Origin: Halorubrum xinjiangense
GTDB lineage: Archaea; Halobacteriota; Halobacteria; Halobacteriales; Haloferacaceae
Direction of reading: 5' to 3'
Assembly: GCF_900102375.1 (NCBI RefSeq)
Contig: NZ_FNBO01000008.1
Coordinates: 89,524 to 153,523, forward strand
DNA length: 64,000 bases
The translations under genes were made by a program, and so were the position numbers. This document shows, in pieces, positions 31,444 through 39,143 of this stretch (positions within the stretch are counted from its first letter, which is position 1; every line of letters begins with the position of its first letter). The notes below the pieces were generated by a model. It had not been told where the DNA came from. It worked only from the letters and a program-made list of their open reading frames with translations, and searched no databases.

Positions 31444-31498
31444 CTGAACCGCGCTTCGCACAACAACGCGGCTGAACCGCGCTTCGCACAACAACGCG
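31444..31498. repeat. 28-bp direct repeat, two copies
   Basis: Two exact 27-base copies (31444-31470 and 31472-31498) of a unit beginning CTGAACCGCGCTTCGCACAA, period 28, just after the halocyanin stop. The 269-base gap up to nosZ also holds the TTATTCGGTTTATTTTATG TATA region and the operator palindrome. Confidence 0.85.
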
Positions 31499-31591
31499 AC
31501 GCAACCACTTTTATTCGGTTTATTTTATGCGTACCGAACTCCCGACGCCGAGAGGAGATTCTCACGGATTCGGAACGCGGTCGGCGATCGC

Positions 31592-31603
31592 CGAACGTGT
31601 TCG
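31592..31603. promoter_or_regulatory. CGAACGTGTTCG site upstream of nosZ
   Basis: 12-base palindrome 97 bases before the nosZ ATG (31700). Third copy of the motif in the locus. Confidence 0.72.
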
Positions 31604-31699
31604 AGCGCTTCTAACCGCGCAGCAAGCCGCTTGAGGGGCTATATACGGGAGTCCGCAACGTCCGCCTGTCGCGAGGGAATCGCCGCTCGCGGATCCACT

Positions 31700-33622
31700 A
31701 TGTCGAACGACACACAGCGGTCGACGGACGCGGAAGAATCGGGCGACAAGACGACCGGCTCGACGGACGGGTTCGACTCGATGCTCCCTGGCGTCCGTCG
31801 CCGGGACTTCATGAAGGCCGGCGCCGCGGCCGGCGGACTCAGCGGGCTGGCGGGCTGTACCAGCCTGCTGAGCGAGGACGACGGGGTTCAGGGGACGGCC
31901 TCGGCGAGCGGGGCCGACAACTCCGTGCCGCCGGGTGAACACGACGAGTACTACGCGATCCTCTCCGGCGGGCAGGCCGGGGACGTCCGCGTCCACGGGC
32001 TCCCGTCGATGCGCGAGCTCATCCGTATCCCGGTGTTCAACCCGGACGCCTCGCGCGGCTACGGCTTCGACGACGAGAGCAAGCAGATGCTCGAAGACGC
32101 CGGCGGCTACTCGTGGGGTGACACCCACCACCCGCGGATCAGCCAGACCGACGGCGACTACGACGGGCGGTTCGCGTACGTCAACGACAAGGCGAACGGC
32201 CGGATGGCCCGGATCGACCTGACGTACTTCGAGACGGACGCCATCGTCGACATTCCGAACCAGCAGGGGACCCACGGCGCCTGCGCGCAGCTGCCCGACA
32301 CGGACCTCATCTTCGGCGTCGGCGAGTTCCGGACGCCGATCCCCAACGACGGCACCGGTGAGTTGGAGGACCCGGACTCGTACGGCTCCGTCCTCGCCGC
32401 CATCGACCCCGAGTCGATGAACGTCGAGTGGGAGGTCCTCATCGACGGTAACATGGACAACGGTGACGGGAGCAAGGAGGGCCGGTACTTCTTCACGAGC
32501 GCCTACAACACCGAGGAGGCGGCGACGGAGTCGGGGATGACCCGCGCCGACCGCGACGACGTGAAGGCGTTCGACATCCCCCGAATCGAAGCGGCCGTCG
32601 AGGCCGGGGAGTACGAGACAATAAACGAGGTCCCGGTCGTCGACGGGCGGAAGGACAGCCCGCTCAACCAGGGCGACGAACCCATCGTCACCTACATCCC
32701 CACGCCGAAGAGCCCGCACGGGGTCAGCGTCACGCCGGACAACGAGTACGTGATCATCAGCGGGAAGCTCGACCCGACCGCGTCGATCATCGAGATCGAC
32801 AAGATCGACGAGGTCGACGACCCGACCGATGCCATCGTCGGCCAGCCGAAGCTCGGGCTCGGTCCGCTCCACACGGCCTACGACGGCCGCGGCCACGCGT
32901 ACACGACGCTGTTCATCGACTCGCAGGTCGTCAAGTGGGACATCGAGGAGGCGGTCAACGCCGAGCCGCGCTCGGAGAGCCCGGTGATCGAGAAGATCGA
33001 CGTCCACTACAACCCGGGCCACCTCATCGCCGCGGAGTCGTACACCGAGGAGCCCGCGGGCGACTGGCTCATCTCGCTGAACAAGCTCTCGAAGGACCGG
33101 TTCCTCCCGGTCGGCCCGCAACACCCCGAGAACGACCAGCTGATCTACATCGGCGACGACGAGAACGGGATGGAGCTGGTGAAAGATTCGCCGGCGCAGG
33201 CCGAGCCGCACGACGCCTCGATCTGTCACAAGTCGAAGATCGACCCGAAGGCCACCTACGACCCCGAGGACCTCGAACTCGACTACACCGCCGAGGGCGA
33301 GGAGACGATGGAGCGGGTCGGCGACGGCCGCGTCGAGATCGAGATGTACTCGACCCGGAACCACTACGGGTTCCAGGAGATGGTCGTCCAGGAGGGCGAC
33401 GAGATCGAGATGCAGGTGACGAACATCGAGACCACGAGCGACATGCTCCACTCGGTGGCGATCCCCGACCACGACGTCCACATGCGGCTCGCCCCGCAGG
33501 AGACGCGTAAGGCGACGTTCACCGCGGACGAGCCGGGCGTCTACTGGATCTACTGCGCGCACTTCTGTAGCGCGTTGCACCTAGAGATGCGCTCGCGGCT
33601 CATCGTCAAACCGGAGGAATAA
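31700..33622 (+). CDS. nosZ: Nitrous oxide reductase NosZ
   Basis: Multicopper enzyme that reduces N2O to N2, the last step of denitrification, outside the membrane. 640 residues. The start at MSNDTQRSTD places a Tat motif (RRRDFMK, residues ~33-39) and a lipobox-like LAGC (Cys 53) correctly; a 23-codon longer frame lacks support. The N-terminal seven-bladed propeller holds the CuZ His ligands (DTHHPRI, PHGVSVTP and others). The C-terminal cupredoxin has the CuA motif C-x3-C-x3-H-x2-M (CAHFCSALHLEM, Cys 619 to Met 630). It has its own operator palindrome and leads the operon with the maturation genes downstream. Confidence 0.97.
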   Translation: MSNDTQRSTDAEESGDKTTGSTDGFDSMLPGVRRRDFMKAGAAAGGLSGLAGCTSLLSEDDGVQGTASASGADNSVPPGEHDEYYAILSGGQAGDVRVHGLPSMRELIRIPVFNPDASRGYGFDDESKQMLEDAGGYSWGDTHHPRISQTDGDYDGRFAYVNDKANGRMARIDLTYFETDAIVDIPNQQGTHGACAQLPDTDLIFGVGEFRTPIPNDGTGELEDPDSYGSVLAAIDPESMNVEWEVLIDGNMDNGDGSKEGRYFFTSAYNTEEAATESGMTRADRDDVKAFDIPRIEAAVEAGEYETINEVPVVDGRKDSPLNQGDEPIVTYIPTPKSPHGVSVTPDNEYVIISGKLDPTASIIEIDKIDEVDDPTDAIVGQPKLGLGPLHTAYDGRGHAYTTLFIDSQVVKWDIEEAVNAEPRSESPVIEKIDVHYNPGHLIAAESYTEEPAGDWLISLNKLSKDRFLPVGPQHPENDQLIYIGDDENGMELVKDSPAQAEPHDASICHKSKIDPKATYDPEDLELDYTAEGEETMERVGDGRVEIEMYSTRNHYGFQEMVVQEGDEIEMQVTNIETTSDMLHSVAIPDHDVHMRLAPQETRKATFTADEPGVYWIYCAHFCSALHLEMRSRLIVKPEE

Positions 33623-33626
33623 CGCC

Positions 33627-34379
33627 ATGAAATCGTCGCTCGCGCGGCTGACCGAGATCCGGCGCGCGCTCCCGCTGGCAGCGGCGGCGCTGCTCGTCGG
33701 CGCGCTGCTCGTCCCGATGTGGAAGATCACGCTCACGGCGCCGCAGTACCCCGGTCAGGAGCTGCTCATCGAGCTGTACGCCTACCCGCGTCTGGGCGGC
33801 GACTTCGCCGAGGTACAGGGGCTCAACAAGTACGCGGGGTTCTACTACCCCGACCCGGTGTTCATCGACCCGAACTACCCCGTCAGCGAGGCGGCGATCG
33901 ACGTCCCCGAGTGGCTGCTCGGGCCGGTCGTGTTCGTCGGGCTCGCGCTGACGGGCGCGTTCGTCGCGTTCGCGCCGACGGTCCGCAAGCTGAAGGCTGG
34001 GCTCACCGCCCAGCTCGTCGGGACGATCGCCGTCTTCGTCGGGATGTTCGCGTTTATCCAGTACCGGCTCTACCAGGCCGGCCACTCGCTGGACCCGGAC
34101 GCGCCGCTCCGCGGCATCGAGGCGTTCACGCCGCCGCTTTTGGGCCCCTACGAGGTGGCCAACATCAGCGGCTTCGCGTGGTTCGGCCCCGGTGGGTACA
34201 TGACCGTCGTCGCGGTCCTGCTGCTCGCGACGGCCTACCTCGCGCGGGACATCGAGGCGACCGTCGACGAGCTCCCGGCGCTGGCCCGCGGGCTCCCCGG
34301 CGCGGTCCGCGAGCGCGTCGCGAGCGATGAGGGCGGCGACCGGGAGCGGGACGTCGGAGGGGGTGACCATGTCCGATGA
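33627..34379 (+). CDS. nos-cluster membrane protein
   Basis: 250 residues with four membrane segments (about 13-30, 97-116, 128-147, 190-206) and a ~60-residue external loop after the first that reads LTAPQYPGQELLIELYAYP ... VQGLNKYAGFYYPDPVF. The pattern APQYP ... L-N-x-Y-x-G recalls a membrane protein family next to nosZ in some non-proteobacterial denitrifiers (memory, not a search). It begins 4 bases after the nosZ stop and overlaps nosD by 11 bases, so it is surely in the operon. Probably an electron-transfer or assembly partner. No NosL is present here. Confidence 0.8.
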   Translation: MKSSLARLTEIRRALPLAAAALLVGALLVPMWKITLTAPQYPGQELLIELYAYPRLGGDFAEVQGLNKYAGFYYPDPVFIDPNYPVSEAAIDVPEWLLGPVVFVGLALTGAFVAFAPTVRKLKAGLTAQLVGTIAVFVGMFAFIQYRLYQAGHSLDPDAPLRGIEAFTPPLLGPYEVANISGFAWFGPGGYMTVVAVLLLATAYLARDIEATVDELPALARGLPGAVRERVASDEGGDRERDVGGGDHVR

Positions 34380-35907
34380 CCGCCTCGAAGCCGGCTTCCT
34401 CGCGGCCGCCTGCGTCGTTGCGGTGATCGCGGTCGCGCTCGGCGTCGCGCTGCCGGTGGCCGGCGCGGGCGGCGCGGGCGGCGGCGGTACGGGCGGCGCC
34501 GGTGCGGGCGGCGCCGCGGACGCGAGCGGGGCGGTCGCCGGACCGAACGCCTCCGACGCTCCCGGGCTCGACGTCGCGACCGACTTCGCCGCGACCGGCG
34601 TGACCGCGCCCGACCGCGAGGGGACCGCCACCGTCGACGGCGAGTCGTTCGCGTCGGCGCAGGCGGCGGTCGACGCGGCCGACCCCGGGGAGACGGTCAT
34701 CCTCGACGGGCGCTTCGACGAGCGCGTGAACGCGAGCGTCGACGACCTGCGGATCGTCGCGGACGAGGGCGGCGCCGTGATCGACGGCGGCGGCGAGGGG
34801 CGCGTGTTCACGGTTTCCGGCGAGAACGTCACCGTCTCCGGCGTCTGGGTCCGCAGCTCCGGCAGCGATCTCGGGGCCGAGGACGCCGGCGTGTTCGTCG
34901 CGGGCGACCGCGCCCGGATCGAGTCGGTCCGGATCACCGACACCGCGTACGGGATCTGGATCGACGGCGCCGACGAGGCCGCGATCGAGGACGTGCGGAT
35001 CGACGGCCGGAAGGACGTCTACCCGATCACCGACCGCGGCAACGGGATCCACCTGTTCGAGACGAGCGGGACTGTCGTCCGCGACACGGAGATCACCGAC
35101 GTCCGCGACGGGATCTACTTCTCGTGGGCGACGGACGTGCTCGCCGAGAACAACACGATCCGGCACGCGCGCTACGGCGTCCACTACATGTATTCGGACG
35201 ACAACCGCCTCGTCGACAACGTCGCCGCCGACAACGGCGTCGGCTACGCGCTGATGGTGAGCGAGGGGCTGACCGTCCGGAACAACACCGCCCTGCGCAG
35301 CGACGACACCAGCGGGCACGGGATCTTGGCGAAGGACATCGAAGACTCGACGATTGCCGGCAACCACCTCGTCGCGAACCGGAACGGCGTCTACCTCTAC
35401 AACGCGCAGGGGAACCGCCTCGTCGACAACCTGATCTACCGCAACGAGATCGGGATCCACAGCGCCGCCGAGAGCGGGAGCGAGGTCGTCGCGGGCAACA
35501 GCTTCGTCCGCAACGGGCGCGCGGTCCGGACGGCGCGGAACTCGCTCGTCGCGTGGAACGGCACCGACCGCGGCAACTACTGGTCGGGCGCGCAGGTGGC
35601 CGACCGCGACGGCGACGGGGTGAGCGAGATCCGCCACCGGCCGATCGGGATCGTCGAGAACCTCGTGGCCGACCACCCGCAGGCCGCGGCGTTCGCGAAC
35701 AGCCCGGCGTTCGAGGCGGTGCGGCTGGCCGAGAGCTCCTTCCCGGTAATCGAGTCCCCCGGCGTCGTCGACCGGCGACCGCTCGTCGAGCCGAATCACG
35801 ACTGGCGCGCCTACGAGCCTCGCGACGCGGCGGGCGCCAGCGACGGCGGCGACGGCGGACCAGACCGCGCCGCGAACCGAACCGCGGACACGGAGGACAC
35901 ACCATGA
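34369..35907 (+). CDS. nosD: NosD periplasmic-type copper maturation protein
   Basis: Right-handed beta-helix protein (512 residues) needed for copper centre assembly in NosZ. The N-terminal segment (GFLAAACVVAVIAVALGVAL) is a signal anchor, followed by a Gly/Ala linker and then pectate-lyase-like coils with Asn ladders (GNGIHLFETSGTVVRDTEI, NDNRLVDN-type turns, NRNGVYLYNAQGNRLVDNL). The start ATG at 34369 overlaps the upstream gene by 11 bases; a longer frame from 34327 would lie wholly within that gene. It precedes nosF with an ATGA overlap. Confidence 0.93.
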   Translation: MSDDRLEAGFLAAACVVAVIAVALGVALPVAGAGGAGGGGTGGAGAGGAADASGAVAGPNASDAPGLDVATDFAATGVTAPDREGTATVDGESFASAQAAVDAADPGETVILDGRFDERVNASVDDLRIVADEGGAVIDGGGEGRVFTVSGENVTVSGVWVRSSGSDLGAEDAGVFVAGDRARIESVRITDTAYGIWIDGADEAAIEDVRIDGRKDVYPITDRGNGIHLFETSGTVVRDTEITDVRDGIYFSWATDVLAENNTIRHARYGVHYMYSDDNRLVDNVAADNGVGYALMVSEGLTVRNNTALRSDDTSGHGILAKDIEDSTIAGNHLVANRNGVYLYNAQGNRLVDNLIYRNEIGIHSAAESGSEVVAGNSFVRNGRAVRTARNSLVAWNGTDRGNYWSGAQVADRDGDGVSEIRHRPIGIVENLVADHPQAAAFANSPAFEAVRLAESSFPVIESPGVVDRRPLVEPNHDWRAYEPRDAAGASDGGDGGPDRAANRTADTEDTP

Positions 35908-36761
35908 GAATCGACGCGACCGACGTGCGGAAGACGTACGGAGACGTGACCGCCCTCGACGGGCTCTCGCTTACGATCCCGAGCGGCTCGACGTTCGGGG
36001 TCATCGGCACCAACGGGGCCGGCAAGTCGACGCTGTTCCGGCTGCTCGTCGGCCACGACCGCCCCGACGCGGGGGCCGTCAGCGTCGGCGGCACCGACGT
36101 GACCGACGACGGGCGGCGGATCCGCGAGCGCGTCGGCTACCTCCCCGAGCACGTCGGGTTCCCCGACGGCCTCACCGGCCGGGAGGTCCTCGGCGTCCAC
36201 CGGGCGATCCGCGGCCTCCCGAAGGACGGTCGGACCGCCGATGCGATCGACCGAGTCGGGCTGACGCCGAACGAGGCCGACCGGCGCGTCTCGGGCTACT
36301 CGAACGGCATGCAGCGCCGGCTCGGACTGGCGACGGTGCTGCTCCCGGACCCGGACGTGCTCGTCTTGGACGAGCCGACCGCCGGGCTCGACCCCCGCGG
36401 CGTCGACGAGTTCCACGCCATCGTCGAGGAGATAACGGAGGAGACCGACGCGACGGTGGTGTTCTGCTCGCACGTGCTCGGGGAGGTCGAGCGGCTCTGC
36501 GACCGCGCGGCCGTCCTCCACGACGGCCGGGTCCGCGCGGCGGGCCCCGTCGACGAACTCGCCGCCGACGCGGAGACGCACGCCGAAGCGGAAACACCCG
36601 CCGACCGCGACGGAGGAGCGACGACCCGCTCCGGTCGCGGCCGCGACGGTCTCCGGGCGGCGTTCCGCGAGGCAGTCGGGGACGACGCCGCGCGCACCGG
36701 ACGGGTCGGCGAGGGCGGGGCCGACGACCCGAACGCCGACCCGGAGGAGGTGGCGCCATGA
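35904..36761 (+). CDS. nosF: NosF ABC transporter ATP-binding protein
   Basis: ATPase of the NosDFY complex, 285 residues. Walker A GTNGAGKSTLFRLL, signature variant SGYSNGMQRRLGLATVLL, Walker B VLVLDEPTAGLDP and H-loop VVFCSHVLGEVE. The acidic/basic mixed C-terminal ~60 residues are variable. It starts at the ATG overlapping the nosD stop (ATGA) and is itself overlapped by nosY the same way. Confidence 0.94.
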   Translation: MRIDATDVRKTYGDVTALDGLSLTIPSGSTFGVIGTNGAGKSTLFRLLVGHDRPDAGAVSVGGTDVTDDGRRIRERVGYLPEHVGFPDGLTGREVLGVHRAIRGLPKDGRTADAIDRVGLTPNEADRRVSGYSNGMQRRLGLATVLLPDPDVLVLDEPTAGLDPRGVDEFHAIVEEITEETDATVVFCSHVLGEVERLCDRAAVLHDGRVRAAGPVDELAADAETHAEAETPADRDGGATTRSGRGRDGLRAAFREAVGDDAARTGRVGEGGADDPNADPEEVAP

Positions 36762-37750
36762 GCGACCGGACGGACCCGCGAAACGGGGAGGGAACGACGG
36801 AGACCCGGTCCGACGGCGGCCATCCGGACGCCGCGGCCGCGGTCGGGGCGCTCGACGGCGACACGGAGGTCGACGCGACCGACGCGCCGGAATCGACGGC
36901 AACCGCCGACCCGACCGAGCCTGCGACCGCGGACGGCGTCCGCGGGGCGCTCCGGCACGTCTTCGTCGTCGCCGTCACGGAGTACCGGCTCGCGGTCAGG
37001 AGCCGGTGGGCGCTCGCGCTGACCGGGCTGTTCGTCGTGTTCGGCGGGGTGATACTGACGTTCAGTGGGTCCGCCGTCGGTCCGGGGAGCGCCGAGCGCG
37101 TCGTCGCGTCGCTGACCAGTCTCGCCGCCTACCTCGTCCCGCTGGCGGCGCTCGCGCTCGGCTACGACGCGATCGTCGGCCGCGAGGACGAGGGGTGGCT
37201 CGCGGTCGTGTTCTCGCTGCCGGTCCGCCGGAGCGAGGTCGTCGCCGGGACGTACCTCGGGCGCCTGGCGGTGTTAGCTGGCGCGACCGTGCTCGGCTTC
37301 GGTTTCAGCGGCGCCCTGATCGTCCGCGAGTACGGGGTCGGCGAACTGCCTGCGTTCCTCGGGTTCCTCGGCGGCGCCGTCGGTGCCGGAGCCGCCTTCC
37401 TCGCGGTCGCGCTGCTGCTGTCGACCGTCGCCCGCGAGAAGACCCACGCGCTCGGCGCGGCGCTGCTCGTGTGGGTGTGGTTCGTGTTAGTCCACGACCT
37501 GCTCGCGCTCGGGGTCGTCGCGGCCGTCGAACTGCCGGACGCCGCGCTGTCGGCGATGGTGCTGTCGAACCCGGTGAGCGCGTTTCGCGTGCTCGTGTTG
37601 AGCGGGCTCGGAACCACCGCGGGCGGCGGGTTCACCGCCGTCCTCGCGGGGAGCGGACTGTCGACGGTCGCGCTCGCGGCGTCGCTCGTCGCGTGGGCCG
37701 TCGTCCCCGTCGCGGCCGCGGGAGTACTCGTCCGTCGCCGACGGCTCTGA
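36758..37750 (+). CDS. nosY: NosY ABC transporter permease
   Basis: Membrane subunit partnering NosF, 330 residues with six hydrophobic segments from ALALTGLFVVFGGVILTF onward. The ABC-2 landmark REDEGWLAVVFSLPVRRSEV lies between segments two and three. An N-terminal acidic Asp/Thr/Ala extension of ~65 residues precedes the first basic helix (VTEYRLAVRSRW). It ends the nosZ operon; the regulator gene on the opposite strand converges on it, 45 bases away. Confidence 0.92.
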   Translation: MSDRTDPRNGEGTTETRSDGGHPDAAAAVGALDGDTEVDATDAPESTATADPTEPATADGVRGALRHVFVVAVTEYRLAVRSRWALALTGLFVVFGGVILTFSGSAVGPGSAERVVASLTSLAAYLVPLAALALGYDAIVGREDEGWLAVVFSLPVRRSEVVAGTYLGRLAVLAGATVLGFGFSGALIVREYGVGELPAFLGFLGGAVGAGAAFLAVALLLSTVAREKTHALGAALLVWVWFVLVHDLLALGVVAAVELPDAALSAMVLSNPVSAFRVLVLSGLGTTAGGGFTAVLAGSGLSTVALAASLVAWAVVPVAAAGVLVRRRRL

Positions 37751-37795
37751 GAAGAGTCGACCGCACGCGTTCTCGGCCCAGGTCTTCTTCGGTCG

Positions 37796-38479
37796 CTACT
37801 GAATCCGCTCGACGCCGTCGTCTTCGGGCGACTCGAAGTCGATCGGGCGGCGCGGGAGGTCGTCGACGAACTCCCTGACGATGGTGCGCTCGACGCGCTG
37901 GAGCACCTCGCTACAGGTCGATTTGGCGATGCCGACGTGGTCGGCCACCTCGGTGAGCGTGCACTCGCGGGGCACGTCGTAGTAGCCGCGGTCGACCGCC
38001 TCGAAGAGGACCTCGCGCTGGCGCTCCGTGAGCGACCCGCCCGGGTTGACGCGCTGTTGGACGTACTCCACCTCGAACTCCGCGCCCACGTCGCGGAGGG
38101 CGTCGCCGAACTCCGCGACGCGCCCGTGGTCGCCGGTGACGTCGACGCGGGCGACGCCGTCGCGGATCTCGACCGGCATCTCGATGGGGACGCCCGCCCG
38201 CCGTGCGACCATCTGTAACAGCGGGACGAGCGCCTCGACCTGCGCGGTGACCATCCCGTCGTCCTCGGCCATCACCGAGGAGTGGGTGATCGTCTCGTGG
38301 TCGTCGATCGCGTCGAGGATCGGGTCCGTGTCGTCCGCGGTGATCCGGACCAGCGCGAAACCGGCCCCGTCGTCCGGCGTCGCAGTCAACACCTGAAACC
38401 GCGCGTCCGGGAACTCCCGCGAGACGTCGCCGACCCACGGGCCGTCCGGGATCGTCACGCGGAGGCGTGCCTGTGCCAT
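37796..38479 (-). CDS. HTH-10 (Bat/DmsR-type) regulator of the nos locus
   Basis: 227 residues. The N-terminal sensor-like domain (RLRVTIPDGPWVGDVSREF ... FALVRITADD) is followed by the HTH-10 domain LTERQREVLFEAVDRGYYDVP and LTEVADHVGIAKSTCSEVLQ. The start is the ATG giving MAQARLRV; the longer frame runs through the divergent gene. It lacks the N-terminal Cys cluster of NarO and so is closer to DmsR-type regulators. The operator palindrome at 38533 lies 54 bases upstream, shared with the divergent DUF2249 gene. Confidence 0.85.
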   Translation of the reverse strand: MAQARLRVTIPDGPWVGDVSREFPDARFQVLTATPDDGAGFALVRITADDTDPILDAIDDHETITHSSVMAEDDGMVTAQVEALVPLLQMVARRAGVPIEMPVEIRDGVARVDVTGDHGRVAEFGDALRDVGAEFEVEYVQQRVNPGGSLTERQREVLFEAVDRGYYDVPRECTLTEVADHVGIAKSTCSEVLQRVERTIVREFVDDLPRRPIDFESPEDDGVERIQ

Positions 38480-38532
38480 GCCCGCCGCTTCGACGCCTGC
38501 GTGGAAGTACCTTCGGCTCCGCGGCGACTGCC

Positions 38533-38544
38533 GGAACATGTTCG
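38533..38544. promoter_or_regulatory. GGAACATGTTCG site in the divergent regulator/DUF2249 promoter
   Basis: Same palindrome as at 30804 with one end base changed. It lies between the HTH-10 start (38479) and the DUF2249 start (38583) and can serve both. Its position argues against the in-frame ATG at 38538 as a translation start. Confidence 0.68.
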
Positions 38545-38582
38545 TCACAAACGACCCGGGAATCGGGCCCTTACGGTCGGAC

Positions 38583-39017
38583 ATGCGCTCCGAACCCGGC
38601 GATCCCGCGGCGGTCGAACGGGCAGCGATCGAACGAGCGGCGGCCGAGCGGACAGAGGCGCCGACGGACCTGGAGACGGTCCCCCTCGACGTCCGGAACC
38701 TCGGGCCGCCGAAGCCCCTGCGCGAGACGCTCGAACGCGTCGAGACGCTCGGCGACGGCGACGTCCTGGTCCAGTACAACGACCGGACGCCGCAGTTCCT
38801 CTTCCCGCGGCTGGAGGACCGCGGGTTCGCGTACGCCGCGGTCGAGACCGACGCGACAGACGCGGTCGTCACGGCGATCTGGCCGGCCGACGGCGAGCGC
38901 GCCCCCGCGGACGATCGGGGCAGCGAGGGAGATCGGGGCGGCGAGGGAGATCGGGGCGGCGAGAGAGATGGAGGCGCCGAGGGCGATGCGGCCCCGAGCA
39001 ACGAGACCGCGACCTGA
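38583..39017 (+). CDS. DUF2249 protein of the nos locus
   Basis: 144 residues from the ATG giving MRSEPGDPAAVERA. The core is DUF2249 (LDVRNLGPPKPLRETLERVE, VLVQYNDRTPQFLFPRLEDR, DAVVTAIW), a TusA-like fold associated with anaerobic nitrogen-oxide genes. The tail is an Asp/Arg/Gly/Glu repeat encoded by three 18-bp units (38913-38966). Upstream in-frame ATGs at 38538 and 38478 are rejected because they lie in or beyond the operator. A role in the nos response is inferred from operator sharing. Confidence 0.82.
   Translation: MRSEPGDPAAVERAAIERAAAERTEAPTDLETVPLDVRNLGPPKPLRETLERVETLGDGDVLVQYNDRTPQFLFPRLEDRGFAYAAVETDATDAVVTAIWPADGERAPADDRGSEGDRGGEGDRGGERDGGAEGDAAPSNETAT
38913..38966 (+). repeat. 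In-frame 18-bp tandem repeat
   Basis: Three copies of GATCGGGGCRGCGAGGGA (third with one change) encoding an Asp-Arg-Gly-Gly-Glu-Gly hexapeptide in the tail of the DUF2249 protein. Confidence 0.85.
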
Positions 39018-39143
39018 CTACGGAGGGTTCGAAGTACAGGTGACTACGCGATCTCCTCGACGTTTCTCTCGGAACTGCGCGAGAACCGGCAGGCCGACGA
39101 CGCGGTCTCGCTCGGTCAAGATGGTACGAGTAACGAGACCGTC

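Noticed and set aside
30314..31565. Minus-strand frames across the DUF2249-cupin and halocyanin genes
   Set aside because: They are shadows of two firmly assigned plus-strand genes.
31562..33580. 672-aa open frame antisense to nosZ
   Set aside because: It lies wholly opposite a certain gene, has no recognisable motif, and is explained by the GC bias at third positions, which keeps stops rare on the other strand. The same holds for long frames opposite the ATPase at 3395-5218, the permeases and the peptidase.
37796..39001. 401-aa version of the HTH-10 regulator
   Set aside because: The extra N-terminus is opposite the DUF2249 gene and spans the operator; the ATG at 38479 fits the family start.
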